Assembly (NCBI RefSeq): GCF_014673215.1
Contig: NZ_JACWMS010000005.1
Location: 248,001-312,000, forward strand
Direction: 5' to 3'
Length of the DNA stretch: 64,000 bases
DNA from: Gordonia hankookensis
Lineage (GTDB): Bacteria > Actinomycetota > Actinomycetes > Mycobacteriales > Mycobacteriaceae
Shown here piece by piece: positions 44,570 to 52,981 of this stretch (its first letter is position 1; every line of letters starts with the position of its first letter). The notes beneath the pieces are model-generated. The model did not search any database. It was given only the letters and a program-made list of their open reading frames with translations, and was not told where the DNA came from. The position numbers and the translations under genes are program-made.

Positions 44570-45862
44570 ATGTACACTCGGTTCGTGACCGCTTCCGTCG
44601 ACCGTCGCCAGGAGGAGCTCGACGCCCTCGCCGTGCTCGCGGGGACCGAACTCCGCCGCGCGACCACCGGCGTCGCCAAGGTCCATGCGTCCATCGCCGA
44701 CGGCGTGTTCGGCGGGTTACGCATGGCGTTCGGGCGTCGAGCCGACCCGGTCCGCACGGTCCACAACACGCTCGCGCTGGCGGCCTACACCACCGTCGGG
44801 GGATCCGCCGATCTCGTCGGGAGACTCACCGGCATCGTCGCTGCGGTTCCGGTGGCCCGCCGGGCCCCTTCCGAGACCTCCCGCGGAGCAGTCACGCTCG
44901 GTATCCTCAACGGACTCATCGGCGACGAATTGTCCCGGGACGCTTCCCCATTGGCCGCCACGATGACGATACGTGTCGACGGCCGGGAGGTGCTCCCCAC
45001 CGCGGAAGCCCTGCGAGCGGCGTTTCCCGGTGCCGGCAGCCACCTCACGGTGTTCCTCCATGGCCTGATGGAATCCGAGTACGCCTGGGAGATCGGCGGC
45101 CGCTCCAGCTACGGTCGACGACTGAGCGACGACATCGGCAGCACCGAGATCCGGATCCGTTACAACTCCGGCCTCCACGTGAGCGACAACGGTCGTGAAC
45201 TCGCCGATGTCCTGTCGGCTCTCGTCCTGCTCTGGCCGGTGCCGGTGACCGGCCTGTCGCTGATCGGCCATTCCATGGGTGGGCTCGTCATCCGGAGTGC
45301 CTGCGAGCGAGCCGCCCGCGAAGACCTGTATTGGGCCGGATTGCTGAGACATGCGGTGTATCTGGGTACGCCCCATCTCGGCGCACCGATGGCGAAAGGC
45401 GTGCATGCGGCCACCGCCGCGCTCGGCGGGTTTCCCGCGACGAATCCGTTCGGCAACCTGCTCCGTCGACGCAGTGCGGGAGTCCGGGATCTCTTTCACG
45501 GAACGCTCACCGAAGAGGGGTGGCACGACATCGAGCGCGATGTGCTCCGACAGCCGCTCCCCGACGACGCGCCGCTGCCGCCGAACGTCCGCCATCTGTT
45601 CGCGACCGCGTCGGTGACCCGACGCGCCGATCACCCGCTCGGGCGACTGCTGGGCGATGGTCTGGTACTCGCCGGGAGCGGGCGCGGACAGGGTCGTGAC
45701 CGCACAATCGGTCTGCGGCCGTCGGACGGCTTCCATCTCGGGAGCGCGCACCATTTCACGCTGTTGAACCACGACGGTGTCTATGCATGGCTTCGCTCCG
45801 AACTGCGCCCACGGCGTGCACTCGAGCGCCGATCCGATGCCATCGGCTTCAGTGTCCTGTGA
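44570..45862 (+). CDS. Alpha/beta-hydrolase, PGAP1-like lipase/esterase
   Basis: A 430-residue hydrolase. The N-terminal 150 residues are helical with two hydrophobic stretches (TLALAAYTTVGGSADLVGRL; LTGIVAAVPVARR). The catalytic core shows TVFLHGLMESEYAW, nucleophile SLIGHSMGGLVIRSA, and a following YLGTPHLGAPMAKG block found in PGAP1/lipase-class proteins; a His near LGSAHHFTLLNHDGVY completes a triad. ATG 44570 is used; GTG 44585, with tacact 6 bp upstream, could be a leaderless start. It lies 39 bp after the LAL regulator on the same strand and may release fatty acids for the dioxygenase. That link is inference. Confidence 0.82.
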   Translation: MYTRFVTASVDRRQEELDALAVLAGTELRRATTGVAKVHASIADGVFGGLRMAFGRRADPVRTVHNTLALAAYTTVGGSADLVGRLTGIVAAVPVARRAPSETSRGAVTLGILNGLIGDELSRDASPLAATMTIRVDGREVLPTAEALRAAFPGAGSHLTVFLHGLMESEYAWEIGGRSSYGRRLSDDIGSTEIRIRYNSGLHVSDNGRELADVLSALVLLWPVPVTGLSLIGHSMGGLVIRSACERAAREDLYWAGLLRHAVYLGTPHLGAPMAKGVHAATAALGGFPATNPFGNLLRRRSAGVRDLFHGTLTEEGWHDIERDVLRQPLPDDAPLPPNVRHLFATASVTRRADHPLGRLLGDGLVLAGSGRGQGRDRTIGLRPSDGFHLGSAHHFTLLNHDGVYAWLRSELRPRRALERRSDAIGFSVL

Positions 45863-47480
45863 AGGCTTCGGCCAGCCACCAGGCCCCGCCGTCGGAAGCG
45901 ATCTTCGCATCGACGACCAGCACCCCCGAGGGGGAATCGAGCCACGTCACAACGTCTTCCATGTCCGCGCGGCTTCTGACCGTGACCGCGGCCGCGCCGA
46001 AACCACGCGCCAGCGCGGCGATGTCGGTGTCCGGGAAGGTCACCGATCCGAGGTCGGCGTCGGGGCCGAAATGATGCACCTCGGCGCCGTATGCGGAGTC
46101 GTCGTACACCGCGATCAGCATCGGCCGACCGAGCCGGACCGCCGTTTCCAACTCGGCGACACCCATCAGGAATCCGCCGTCGCCTGCCGCCACCACCGCG
46201 AGCCGGTCCGGTTGTGCGAGCATGGCGCCGATCCCGCTGGACAGACCGAGCCCGATGGACTGGAACGCCTGGGTGAACACGAAACCGTTCTCGTCGGGAA
46301 CCCTCAGGTAGGCACTGGGATAACCCATGAAATTGCCGGAGTCGACCGCGACGACGCGCTCGGACGGCAGTGCGCGATCGAGTAGGACGCTGAACACGCG
46401 CGGATCGATGCGGTCGGCCGTCGAGATGTCCGTGGTCGTCACCTCGTTCCAGCGTCGCCCGGCCGCCAGGCGCCGCGCCACCTCCGCGGTCCGGTATCCG
46501 GTGCGCTCCTGCTCGATCGCATCGATCAGATCGGCCGCGGTCGCGTCGCAGTCCCCGTGGATTCCCATGGTGATCGGGCGATGAGCGCCGAGCGCGCTCT
46601 GATCGTCGTCGACCTGCACGACGGCAGTCTGCGCGCCGATCAGTGTGCCGTGCCGCATCGTCCACATGTTCAGGGCACAACCCCACCCCACGATCAGGTC
46701 GGCGGAACGGATCAGCTCGGCGGTGAGTGGCGTGGAGAAGCCACCGGAGATGCCGAGATCGAAGTCGTCGCCACGGAACAACCCGTTCGCGACCGCCGAG
46801 GTCGCGACGAGCGCGCCGGCACGCGCGGCGAGCTCGGCGATCCGGGCCCCGGCGGCACGACCCCCGCGTCCGGCCACGAACACCGGACGCTCCGCCGCTT
46901 CGATCGCCATCTGGAGTGCCGCGACGGAATCCGCAGATGGCCGAACCGGATCGGAGGTGAGCAGGGTGGCCACGGCATCCGGCGCGGCGAGTTCGGCGGC
47001 CTGGATGTCGAGCGGCAGACTCAGGACGACGGTACGCCTGCCCTGCACCGCGGTGCGATATGCCCGTGTCACGTCGGCCACGGCGGAAGTGGGCCCGTGG
47101 ACACGATCGGCCACGGCACCGACACTGCGGGCCAGAGCGTCCTGATCGACGTTGAAGTTCGAGAGCACGGCCCCGGCCGCGGAGTCCGCGGCCAGCACCA
47201 GCATCGGGGTGCGGCTCTTGGCCGCCTCGGCGATGCCGGTCATCGCGTTCGTCAGTCCGCAGCCCTGGTGCACCGACACCAGCGCCGGGGCATCGGCAAC
47301 GCGACCGTACCCGTCGGCCATCGACGCGGCGCCCCCTTCGTGACGCGTCGCCACGAACGGCACACCGCGTGCCCGAAGGGCATTGGTGAGGACGAAGTTG
47401 CCGCTACCGACCACCCCGAAGCAGGTCCCGACGCCCAGTTCGACGAGAGTCTGGGCGACGACGTCCGCCACGCACACCAT
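45849..47480 (-). CDS. Thiamine-diphosphate-dependent enzyme (acetolactate-synthase-like)
   Basis: A 543-residue ThDP enzyme with the three domains of the ALS/benzoylformate-decarboxylase family. The catalytic Glu is in RHEGGAASMADGYGR at about 47-61. The ThDP-Mg motif is GDGGFLMG followed by VYDDSAYGAEV, so the usual terminal Asn-Asn is Asp-Asp here. The middle domain is present and lacks a clear FAD-binding pattern. It starts 12 bp after the stop of the cyclase-family gene upstream, suggesting an operon. It converges with the lipase, overlapping by 14 bp. Likely a 2-oxo-acid decarboxylase or carboligase; substrate unknown. Confidence 0.87.
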   Translation of the reverse strand: MVCVADVVAQTLVELGVGTCFGVVGSGNFVLTNALRARGVPFVATRHEGGAASMADGYGRVADAPALVSVHQGCGLTNAMTGIAEAAKSRTPMLVLAADSAAGAVLSNFNVDQDALARSVGAVADRVHGPTSAVADVTRAYRTAVQGRRTVVLSLPLDIQAAELAAPDAVATLLTSDPVRPSADSVAALQMAIEAAERPVFVAGRGGRAAGARIAELAARAGALVATSAVANGLFRGDDFDLGISGGFSTPLTAELIRSADLIVGWGCALNMWTMRHGTLIGAQTAVVQVDDDQSALGAHRPITMGIHGDCDATAADLIDAIEQERTGYRTAEVARRLAAGRRWNEVTTTDISTADRIDPRVFSVLLDRALPSERVVAVDSGNFMGYPSAYLRVPDENGFVFTQAFQSIGLGLSSGIGAMLAQPDRLAVVAAGDGGFLMGVAELETAVRLGRPMLIAVYDDSAYGAEVHHFGPDADLGSVTFPDTDIAALARGFGAAAVTVRSRADMEDVVTWLDSPSGVLVVDAKIASDGGAWWLAEAFTGH

Positions 47481-47492
47481 GGTGTCGGCCGA

Positions 47493-48263
47493 TCAGGCCG
47501 GGACGAGGGCGAGAACTCGTGCCGGCGAGCCGGTTCCGCCCACGATCGGCAACGGTGAGACGACCAGCATCGCGCCGGAGCGAGGGACGGCTCCGAGGTT
47601 CTGTAGCTGCGTCAGCCCATATTTGTCGGCACCGAGCAGGTGGTGATGGGCCGGGAAGATCGGATCCATCGCCGCTGCCTGTCCGGCGTCGATACCGACC
47701 GTCTCCACGCCGTATCCGGTGATCGGCGACGACGCCAGCCACTGCGCGGCGGCCACCGAGACCCCCGGGCTGTGCGGTCCGTCGTCGTCGGCGTTGAGGA
47801 ACCGTTCGGCGTCGGTGTTGAATCGGCTCCACCCGGTCCGGAACAGCAGCCAGGCGCCGTCGGGCAGCGGTCCGTTCTCGGCGACATGGGCATCGAGATG
47901 CGCTGGCTCCAAAAGGAAGTCCGGATCTTCGGCAACCGCGTCGGTGAAGTCGAGGAGCACGGCCGGACCCACCAGACGACCCGGTGGGATCTGGTCGACG
48001 GAGCTACCGTCGCGGCCGGTCGCCCAGTGGCTGGGGGCGTCGACATGGGTACCCGTGTGCTCGCCGGTGTGAATGTTGTGCCAGCCCCAGAACGGTCCGT
48101 TGTCATCGAAGTCGCTCACGGTCTCCAGCGACATCGAGATCGTGTTGGCGAACGGCGGGGGCAGCTGCAGAACCGGTGTGGTCGGGCTGAGCGGCGCTGT
48201 GAGGTCGACGACCGAGACCGAGCCGTCGGCGAGCGAACTGAGAAGTGTGTCGATGACTGTCAT
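47493..48263 (-). CDS. Cyclase family protein (kynurenine-formamidase-like)
   Basis: A 256-residue metal-dependent hydrolase of the cyclase family (kynurenine formamidase/isatin hydrolase group). The metal-binding signature [16 protein letters not shown] lies at about 66-81, and [13 protein letters not shown], with [19 protein letters not shown], is the second conserved block. ATG 48263 is preceded by gaaggg. It is directly upstream of a ThDP enzyme (12 bp), and downstream of a deazaflavin-type gene (26 bp), so all three could form one operon. The family opens amide or lactam rings; the substrate is not clear. Confidence 0.87.
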   Translation of the reverse strand: MTVIDTLLSSLADGSVSVVDLTAPLSPTTPVLQLPPPFANTISMSLETVSDFDDNGPFWGWHNIHTGEHTGTHVDAPSHWATGRDGSSVDQIPPGRLVGPAVLLDFTDAVAEDPDFLLEPAHLDAHVAENGPLPDGAWLLFRTGWSRFNTDAERFLNADDDGPHSPGVSVAAAQWLASSPITGYGVETVGIDAGQAAAMDPIFPAHHHLLGADKYGLTQLQNLGAVPRSGAMLVVSPLPIVGGTGSPARVLALVPA

Positions 48264-48289
48264 CGGGGGCCCTTCGGGAGTCGTGCGGC

Positions 48290-48637
48290 TCAGCTGTCGG
48301 TGTCCACGGCGATCCGGACCAGCACCTGGCCCTTGTCGTCGCGGCGACTGATCGCGTGTCCGGTGCGTGTCGTCCCGTCGGTCACCATGGTGACGGGGCC
48401 TCCCTCACCGGTGAAGTTCCGCCACCAACTCTTCTTGTCCGGCATCGCCACGCCGACGACGATGTCGCCGCCGTCGCGGCGGTAGCCGACGGGGAGCTCG
48501 AAGCTCTTGCCCGAGGTACGCCCGGTGTATCGGAGGACCATCATCGACCGGCCGAGAACCGAACCGAGACCCGGGAGCCGCAGCACCGGGGTCACGAACT
48601 TGTTGACGATCGATGCAGTCTGCTGAAACCGGTTCAC
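48290..48637 (-). CDS. Nitroreductase family deazaflavin-dependent protein
   Basis: A 115-residue member of the same split-barrel family as the gene at 688, though shorter: [20 protein letters not shown] is the flavin/F420 block, and [19 protein letters not shown] is the following conserved part. GTG 48637 is preceded by gagggg. It is divergent from the FAD oxidase at 48719 across 81 bp and probably first in an operon with the cyclase-family and ThDP genes. Whether it binds F420 is inferred from the family. Confidence 0.83.
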   Translation of the reverse strand: MNRFQQTASIVNKFVTPVLRLPGLGSVLGRSMMVLRYTGRTSGKSFELPVGYRRDGGDIVVGVAMPDKKSWWRNFTGEGGPVTMVTDGTTRTGHAISRRDDKGQVLVRIAVDTDS

Positions 48638-48718
48638 AGGGATCCCCTCGAGCGACGATGGCAGGTGTCGCCCAATCTAGTCTTCTCAGGGTCGGTGGGG
48701 CTCATTACCCTCGACATC

Positions 48719-49837
48719 GTGGTGGAGACAGTCGATGCCGTCGTCGTCGGCGCCGGTGTGGTCGGCCTTGCCGTGGCCCGTGACCTGGCGCGCACCGGTC
48801 ACGAGGTACTCGTCCTCGAGGCCGAGAGTGCCGTTGGCACGCAGACGAGTTCGCGCAATTCCGAAGTCATCCACGCCGGCATCTACTATCCGACGGGCAG
48901 CCGCAAGGCGATCGCCTGTGTCCGCGGACGCGAGCTCCTCTACCGATACTGCGCCGACCGCGGGGTGCCGCATCGTCGCCTGGGCAAGATCATCGTCGCG
49001 ACTGCGCACGACCAGATCGGTCGGCTGGACGAGATCGCGGCACATGCGGCGGCGAACGGCGTCACCGATCTGCGCAAGCTCGATGCGTCGGCGCTCCGCG
49101 ACCTCGAGCCGGACCTCTCCGGTGTCGCAGCGCTGTTGTCGCCCTCGACCGGCATCGTCGACAGCCACGGCCTGATGCGGGCGCTGCGGGCCGACGCCGA
49201 GGGGGCAGGCGCCGGTGTCGCGCTCGGCAGCCGCGTGGTCGCAGGGTCGGTTCGGGGAGGCTCGCCGATGACGCTCGAGGTCGCCGATGCCGGGTCTCTC
49301 CGGTGCCGGGCGCTCGTCAACTGTGGGGGCCTCGGCGCATGGGATCTCGCCGCATCGCTCGACGGGTTCCCGGCGGAGCGGATCCCGGCACGCCGGCTGG
49401 CGAAGGGAAGCTATTACGCGCTCGCCTCGGGCTCGGCGCCGTTCCGGCGGCTCGTCTATCCGGTACCCGCAGATGGCGGACTCGGGGTCCACCTGACACT
49501 CGATCTCGCAGGTGCGGCCCGTTTCGGCCCGGACGTCGAGTGGACCGACCACGTGGACTATCGGGTCGATCCCGACCGCGCCGATCGGTTCTACGCCGAG
49601 ATCCGTCGGTATTGGCCAGAGCTCCCCGACCATGCGCTGGCGCCTGCCTACGCGGGCGTCCGACCGAAGCTGAGCGGTCCCGGTGAGCCCGGCGCCGACT
49701 TCCTCCTCCAAGGCCCGACCGAGCACGGCGTTCCGGGGTTGGTCAACATGTTCGGCATCGAATCGCCAGGTCTCACGTCGTGCCTCGCATTGGCGAGCGA
49801 TGTGTGCGAGATGCTGCGAGACGACACTCTAAGCTGA
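48719..49837 (+). CDS. FAD-dependent oxidoreductase, L-2-hydroxyglutarate oxidase-like
   Basis: A 372-residue DAO-superfamily flavoprotein. It has the dinucleotide motif [19 protein letters not shown] at the start, [20 protein letters not shown] at about 48-67, typical of LhgO/2-hydroxyglutarate dehydrogenases, and a C-terminal block [15 protein letters not shown]. It oxidises a 2-hydroxy acid or similar, passing electrons to the chain. GTG 48719 or GTG 48722 starts it; no Shine-Dalgarno sequence is present, and a possible leaderless start is suggested by taccct 8 bp upstream. It is followed at 45 bp by an LLM enzyme. Confidence 0.85.
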   Translation: MVETVDAVVVGAGVVGLAVARDLARTGHEVLVLEAESAVGTQTSSRNSEVIHAGIYYPTGSRKAIACVRGRELLYRYCADRGVPHRRLGKIIVATAHDQIGRLDEIAAHAAANGVTDLRKLDASALRDLEPDLSGVAALLSPSTGIVDSHGLMRALRADAEGAGAGVALGSRVVAGSVRGGSPMTLEVADAGSLRCRALVNCGGLGAWDLAASLDGFPAERIPARRLAKGSYYALASGSAPFRRLVYPVPADGGLGVHLTLDLAGAARFGPDVEWTDHVDYRVDPDRADRFYAEIRRYWPELPDHALAPAYAGVRPKLSGPGEPGADFLLQGPTEHGVPGLVNMFGIESPGLTSCLALASDVCEMLRDDTLS

Positions 49838-49882
49838 GGGCAATCGGCCCGTCCGGCCGGCGATGATCAACACGGGAGCGAT

Positions 49883-50914
49883 ATGAAACTCGGTCTACAG
49901 CTGGGATATTGGGGCGCGCAACCGGCGAAGAACCACGCCGAACTGGTGGCAGCCGCCGAATCGGCAGGCTTCGACAGCGTGTTCACGGCCGAGGCTTGGG
50001 GGTCGGACGCCTACACACCGCTGGCCTGGTGGGGCTCGGCGACCGAACGAGTACGCCTCGGCACATCGGTGCTCCAACTGTCCGCGCGGACGCCCACGGC
50101 CTGCGCGATGGCGGCGCTGACCCTTGATCATCTCTCCGGTGGACGACACATCGTCGGCCTCGGTGTCTCCGGCCCGCAGGTCGTCGAAGGATGGTACGGG
50201 CAGCGATTCGCCAAGCCGCTGGCGCGGACGCGCGAGTACGTGGACATCATGCGCCAGGTCTGGGCCCGCGAGGCGCCCGTGACCAGCGCAGGACCACACT
50301 ATCCGCTACCGCTGGCCGGCGACGACACCACCGGGCTCGGCAAGCCACTGAAGGCGATCACGCATCCGTTGCGCGCGGACATCCCGGTGATGCTCGGAGC
50401 CGAGGGACCGAAGAACATCGCGTTGGCCGCCGAGATCGCCGACGGTTGGCTGCCTCTCTTCTACACGCCGCGCCTGGCCGACACCTACAACGAATGGCTC
50501 GACGAGGGCTTCGCGCGCACCGGGGCACGACGGAGCCGCGAGGATTTCGAGATCTGCGCGACCGCCCAGATCGTGATCACCGACGACCGATCCGCCAGCT
50601 ACGAGGCGATCAAGCCGTTCCTGGCGCTCTACATGGGCGGCATGGGGAGTGAGGACACGAATTTCCACGCCGAGGTGTACCGCCGGATGGGATACGCCGA
50701 GGTGGTCGACGAGGTCACCGCCCTGTTCCGCGGCGGACGCAAGGACGAGGCGGCCCGCATCATCCCCGACGAGGTGGTGGAGGACTCCGCGATCGTCGGC
50801 GACATCGCACACGTCCGCGAACAGATCGCGCGCTGGGAGGCCGCCGGTGTGACGACCATGCTGGTCTCGCCGGGCAGCGTCGCGGACGTCGAACAACTCG
50901 CGACCCTGATCTGA
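49883..50914 (+). CDS. LLM class F420-dependent oxidoreductase
   Basis: A 343-residue TIM-barrel luciferase-like monooxygenase-family enzyme of the type that uses F420 instead of FMN. KLGLQLGYWGAQPAKNHAEL, GFDSVFTAEAWGSDAYTPLA, LDHLSGGRHIVGLGVSGPQ and VMLGAEGPKNIALAAEIADG are family signatures. gggagcg precedes the ATG. It is part of a run of same-strand redox genes (48719-52943). Members include F420-dependent dehydrogenases of alcohols, glucose-6-phosphate or mycolates; the substrate is open. Confidence 0.9.
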   Translation: MKLGLQLGYWGAQPAKNHAELVAAAESAGFDSVFTAEAWGSDAYTPLAWWGSATERVRLGTSVLQLSARTPTACAMAALTLDHLSGGRHIVGLGVSGPQVVEGWYGQRFAKPLARTREYVDIMRQVWAREAPVTSAGPHYPLPLAGDDTTGLGKPLKAITHPLRADIPVMLGAEGPKNIALAAEIADGWLPLFYTPRLADTYNEWLDEGFARTGARRSREDFEICATAQIVITDDRSASYEAIKPFLALYMGGMGSEDTNFHAEVYRRMGYAEVVDEVTALFRGGRKDEAARIIPDEVVEDSAIVGDIAHVREQIARWEAAGVTTMLVSPGSVADVEQLATLI

Positions 50915-50926
50915 CCCGCGAGCACC

Positions 50927-51829
50927 ATGTCGACCCTCGAAGCGAGCCGACGAACGCACGGCCTCGTGCGCATCACGGTCGCCTATGTGATCGCTGTCGC
51001 GGTGGCGGCGCTGTGGCTGATGTGGGGACCCGCCACGTCAGCGCTGTGGCTGGACACGCTGATCGCCGACCTCCTTGCCACTGCGGTGATCTTCGGATTC
51101 AGTCGCCACTACCGGAACTCGAGTTTCTACGACGCGTACTGGAGCGTCATACCACCGTTGATGCTGGTCTTCTGGTGGTGGCGCGGCGATCTCGGCGTCG
51201 ATGATCCCCGATCGTGGATGCTGGCGATCGTGGTGATGGTGTGGGCGGTCCGGCTGACGGCCAACTGGGTGACCACGTTTCCGGGTCTCCACCACGAGGA
51301 CTGGCGCTACGCGATGATCCGCGACAACGCTGGACGATGGTCGTGGCCTGCTGATCTGTTCGCGATCCACGTCATCCCCACCCTGCAGGTATTTGTCGGG
51401 ATGCTCCCGGTGTACGTGGCGCTGACCCGTCCGTCGGCCGGACCGTCCTGGCTGGTCCTGGTGGCATTCGTGATCGGGCTCGGTGCGGTCCTGCTCGAAT
51501 CCGTGGCCGATCGGCAACTGCGGGTGTTCGCCGAGAGCCGCCGCCCCGGTGAGGTCATGGACCGAGGCGTGTGGGGCTGGTCCCGACACCCGAACTACTT
51601 CGGAGAGTTCTCGTTCTGGTTGGCCTTGGCACTGTTCGGTGTCGCCGCGGCACCTGCCGACGCATGGTGGCTGTTCGCCGGGGCGGTGATCATGCTGGCG
51701 CTCTTCGAGGGTGCGAGTATCCCGATGATGGAGAAGCGCAGCCTCGAGCGTCGTCCCGGATACCAGGAGGTCATCGACCGGGTGCCGCGCTTTGTGCCCC
51801 GGCCGCCGCGGGCGGCGGCGCATGGCTGA
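50927..51829 (+). CDS. DUF1295 membrane protein (steroid 5-alpha-reductase-like)
   Basis: A 300-residue membrane protein with six to eight hydrophobic segments. The DUF1295/3-oxo-5-alpha-steroid 4-dehydrogenase signature is GVWGWSRHPNYFGEFSFWLA at about 214-233, with a preceding DRQLRVFAESRRPGEVMDRG. It probably reduces a C=C or methylates/oxidises a lipid in the membrane. It follows the LLM gene by 12 bp and overlaps the start of the NDH-like gene by 8 bp, so the three are co-transcribed. Confidence 0.88.
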   Translation: MSTLEASRRTHGLVRITVAYVIAVAVAALWLMWGPATSALWLDTLIADLLATAVIFGFSRHYRNSSFYDAYWSVIPPLMLVFWWWRGDLGVDDPRSWMLAIVVMVWAVRLTANWVTTFPGLHHEDWRYAMIRDNAGRWSWPADLFAIHVIPTLQVFVGMLPVYVALTRPSAGPSWLVLVAFVIGLGAVLLESVADRQLRVFAESRRPGEVMDRGVWGWSRHPNYFGEFSFWLALALFGVAAAPADAWWLFAGAVIMLALFEGASIPMMEKRSLERRPGYQEVIDRVPRFVPRPPRAAAHG

Positions 51830-52943
51830 CGGAACCCGAGCCCGGCGGATCGTGGTCGCCGGGCTCGGCGACACCGGCATCCTCACCGCGATCCACCTGG
51901 CCCGCCACCATGACGTCGTCGGGGTCTCCGTCAAACCCGGACTCGTGAGCGGACAGGAGGTCGGCAGCCGGATCACCCGGCCGGACGCGTGGCGGCGGGA
52001 CTATTGGATTCCCTTCACCAGGTTCCGGGGACTCGACGGCGTGCGCGTCGTCCACGGCACCCTCACCGGTCTCGACCCGGCCGAACGCACCGTCACGGTA
52101 TGTGGTGGCGACGGTGACGTCGTCGTCGAAAGCTATGACGCCCTTGTCATCTCGACCGGGGTGCGGAACGGGTTCTGGCGGCAACCGACGCTTCAGTCGA
52201 TCGATGAGGTCGACGCAGACCTCGAGTCCACGCACGAGCGGCTGTCGGCTGTGTCGTCGGTGGCGGTGATCGGTGGCGGGGCCGCGGCGGTCAGTGCGGC
52301 GGCCAACGTCGCGGGCGTCTGGCCCGGCAAAACCGTTGATCTGTACTTTCCCGGCGATCGCGCACTCCCCCAGCATCATCCACGGGTCTGGCATCACGTG
52401 CGCCGGCGACTCGACCGACTCGGGGTGGGCGTGCACCCCGGGCACCGCGCGGTGATCCCGGATGACGGGGTCGTCGATCGGATCACCGCCGAGCCGGTGA
52501 CCTGGTCCACCGGTCAGCAGCCGACGCGCGCCGACGCGGTCATCTGGGCGATCGGTGCGGTCCGGCCCAACACCGAATGGCTGCCCGACGACCTCCTCGA
52601 CGATCGCGGCTTCGTCCAGGTCACCACGGATCTCCGAGTGCACGGTAAAGACGACATCTTCGCGGTCGGGGACGTCGCCGCCACCGATCCGCTGCGCAAC
52701 TCGGCACGCAACCGGGCCGATCGGCTTGTGGCGCACAACGTCATGGCCTCATTCGCCGGGAGGCCGCTGCGCAGCTACCGGCCCCGCAGTCGGCGCTGGG
52801 GATCGGTCGTTGGCGTCCAGCCCGATGGACTCGAGGTCTTCGCGCCCAATGGCAGGCCGTTCCGGTTCCCGGCATGGTCGATCGATTCGGTGCTCCAGCC
52901 ATGGATCGTGCGCCGCGGGATCTATCGCGGGATTCGCGACTGA
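51822..52943 (+). CDS. FAD-dependent NAD(P)H oxidoreductase (NDH-2/FSP1-like)
   Basis: A 373-residue pyridine-nucleotide-disulfide-fold flavoprotein without a redox CxxC. IVVAGLGDTGILTAIHLARH and VAVIGGGAAAVSAAANVAGV are the two nucleotide sites; IFAVGDVAATDPLRNSA at about 285 is the FAD C-terminal block. It resembles type II NADH dehydrogenases and FSP1/AIF-like reductases. ATG 51822 overlaps the DUF1295 stop by 8 nt. Coupling with LLM and DUF1295 genes suggests a short electron chain feeding the membrane protein. Confidence 0.85.
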   Translation: MADGTRARRIVVAGLGDTGILTAIHLARHHDVVGVSVKPGLVSGQEVGSRITRPDAWRRDYWIPFTRFRGLDGVRVVHGTLTGLDPAERTVTVCGGDGDVVVESYDALVISTGVRNGFWRQPTLQSIDEVDADLESTHERLSAVSSVAVIGGGAAAVSAAANVAGVWPGKTVDLYFPGDRALPQHHPRVWHHVRRRLDRLGVGVHPGHRAVIPDDGVVDRITAEPVTWSTGQQPTRADAVIWAIGAVRPNTEWLPDDLLDDRGFVQVTTDLRVHGKDDIFAVGDVAATDPLRNSARNRADRLVAHNVMASFAGRPLRSYRPRSRRWGSVVGVQPDGLEVFAPNGRPFRFPAWSIDSVLQPWIVRRGIYRGIRD

Positions 52944-52981
52944 TCGGGCGCGTGCCAGAGCGGCGGGAAACGTAGTCGTCG

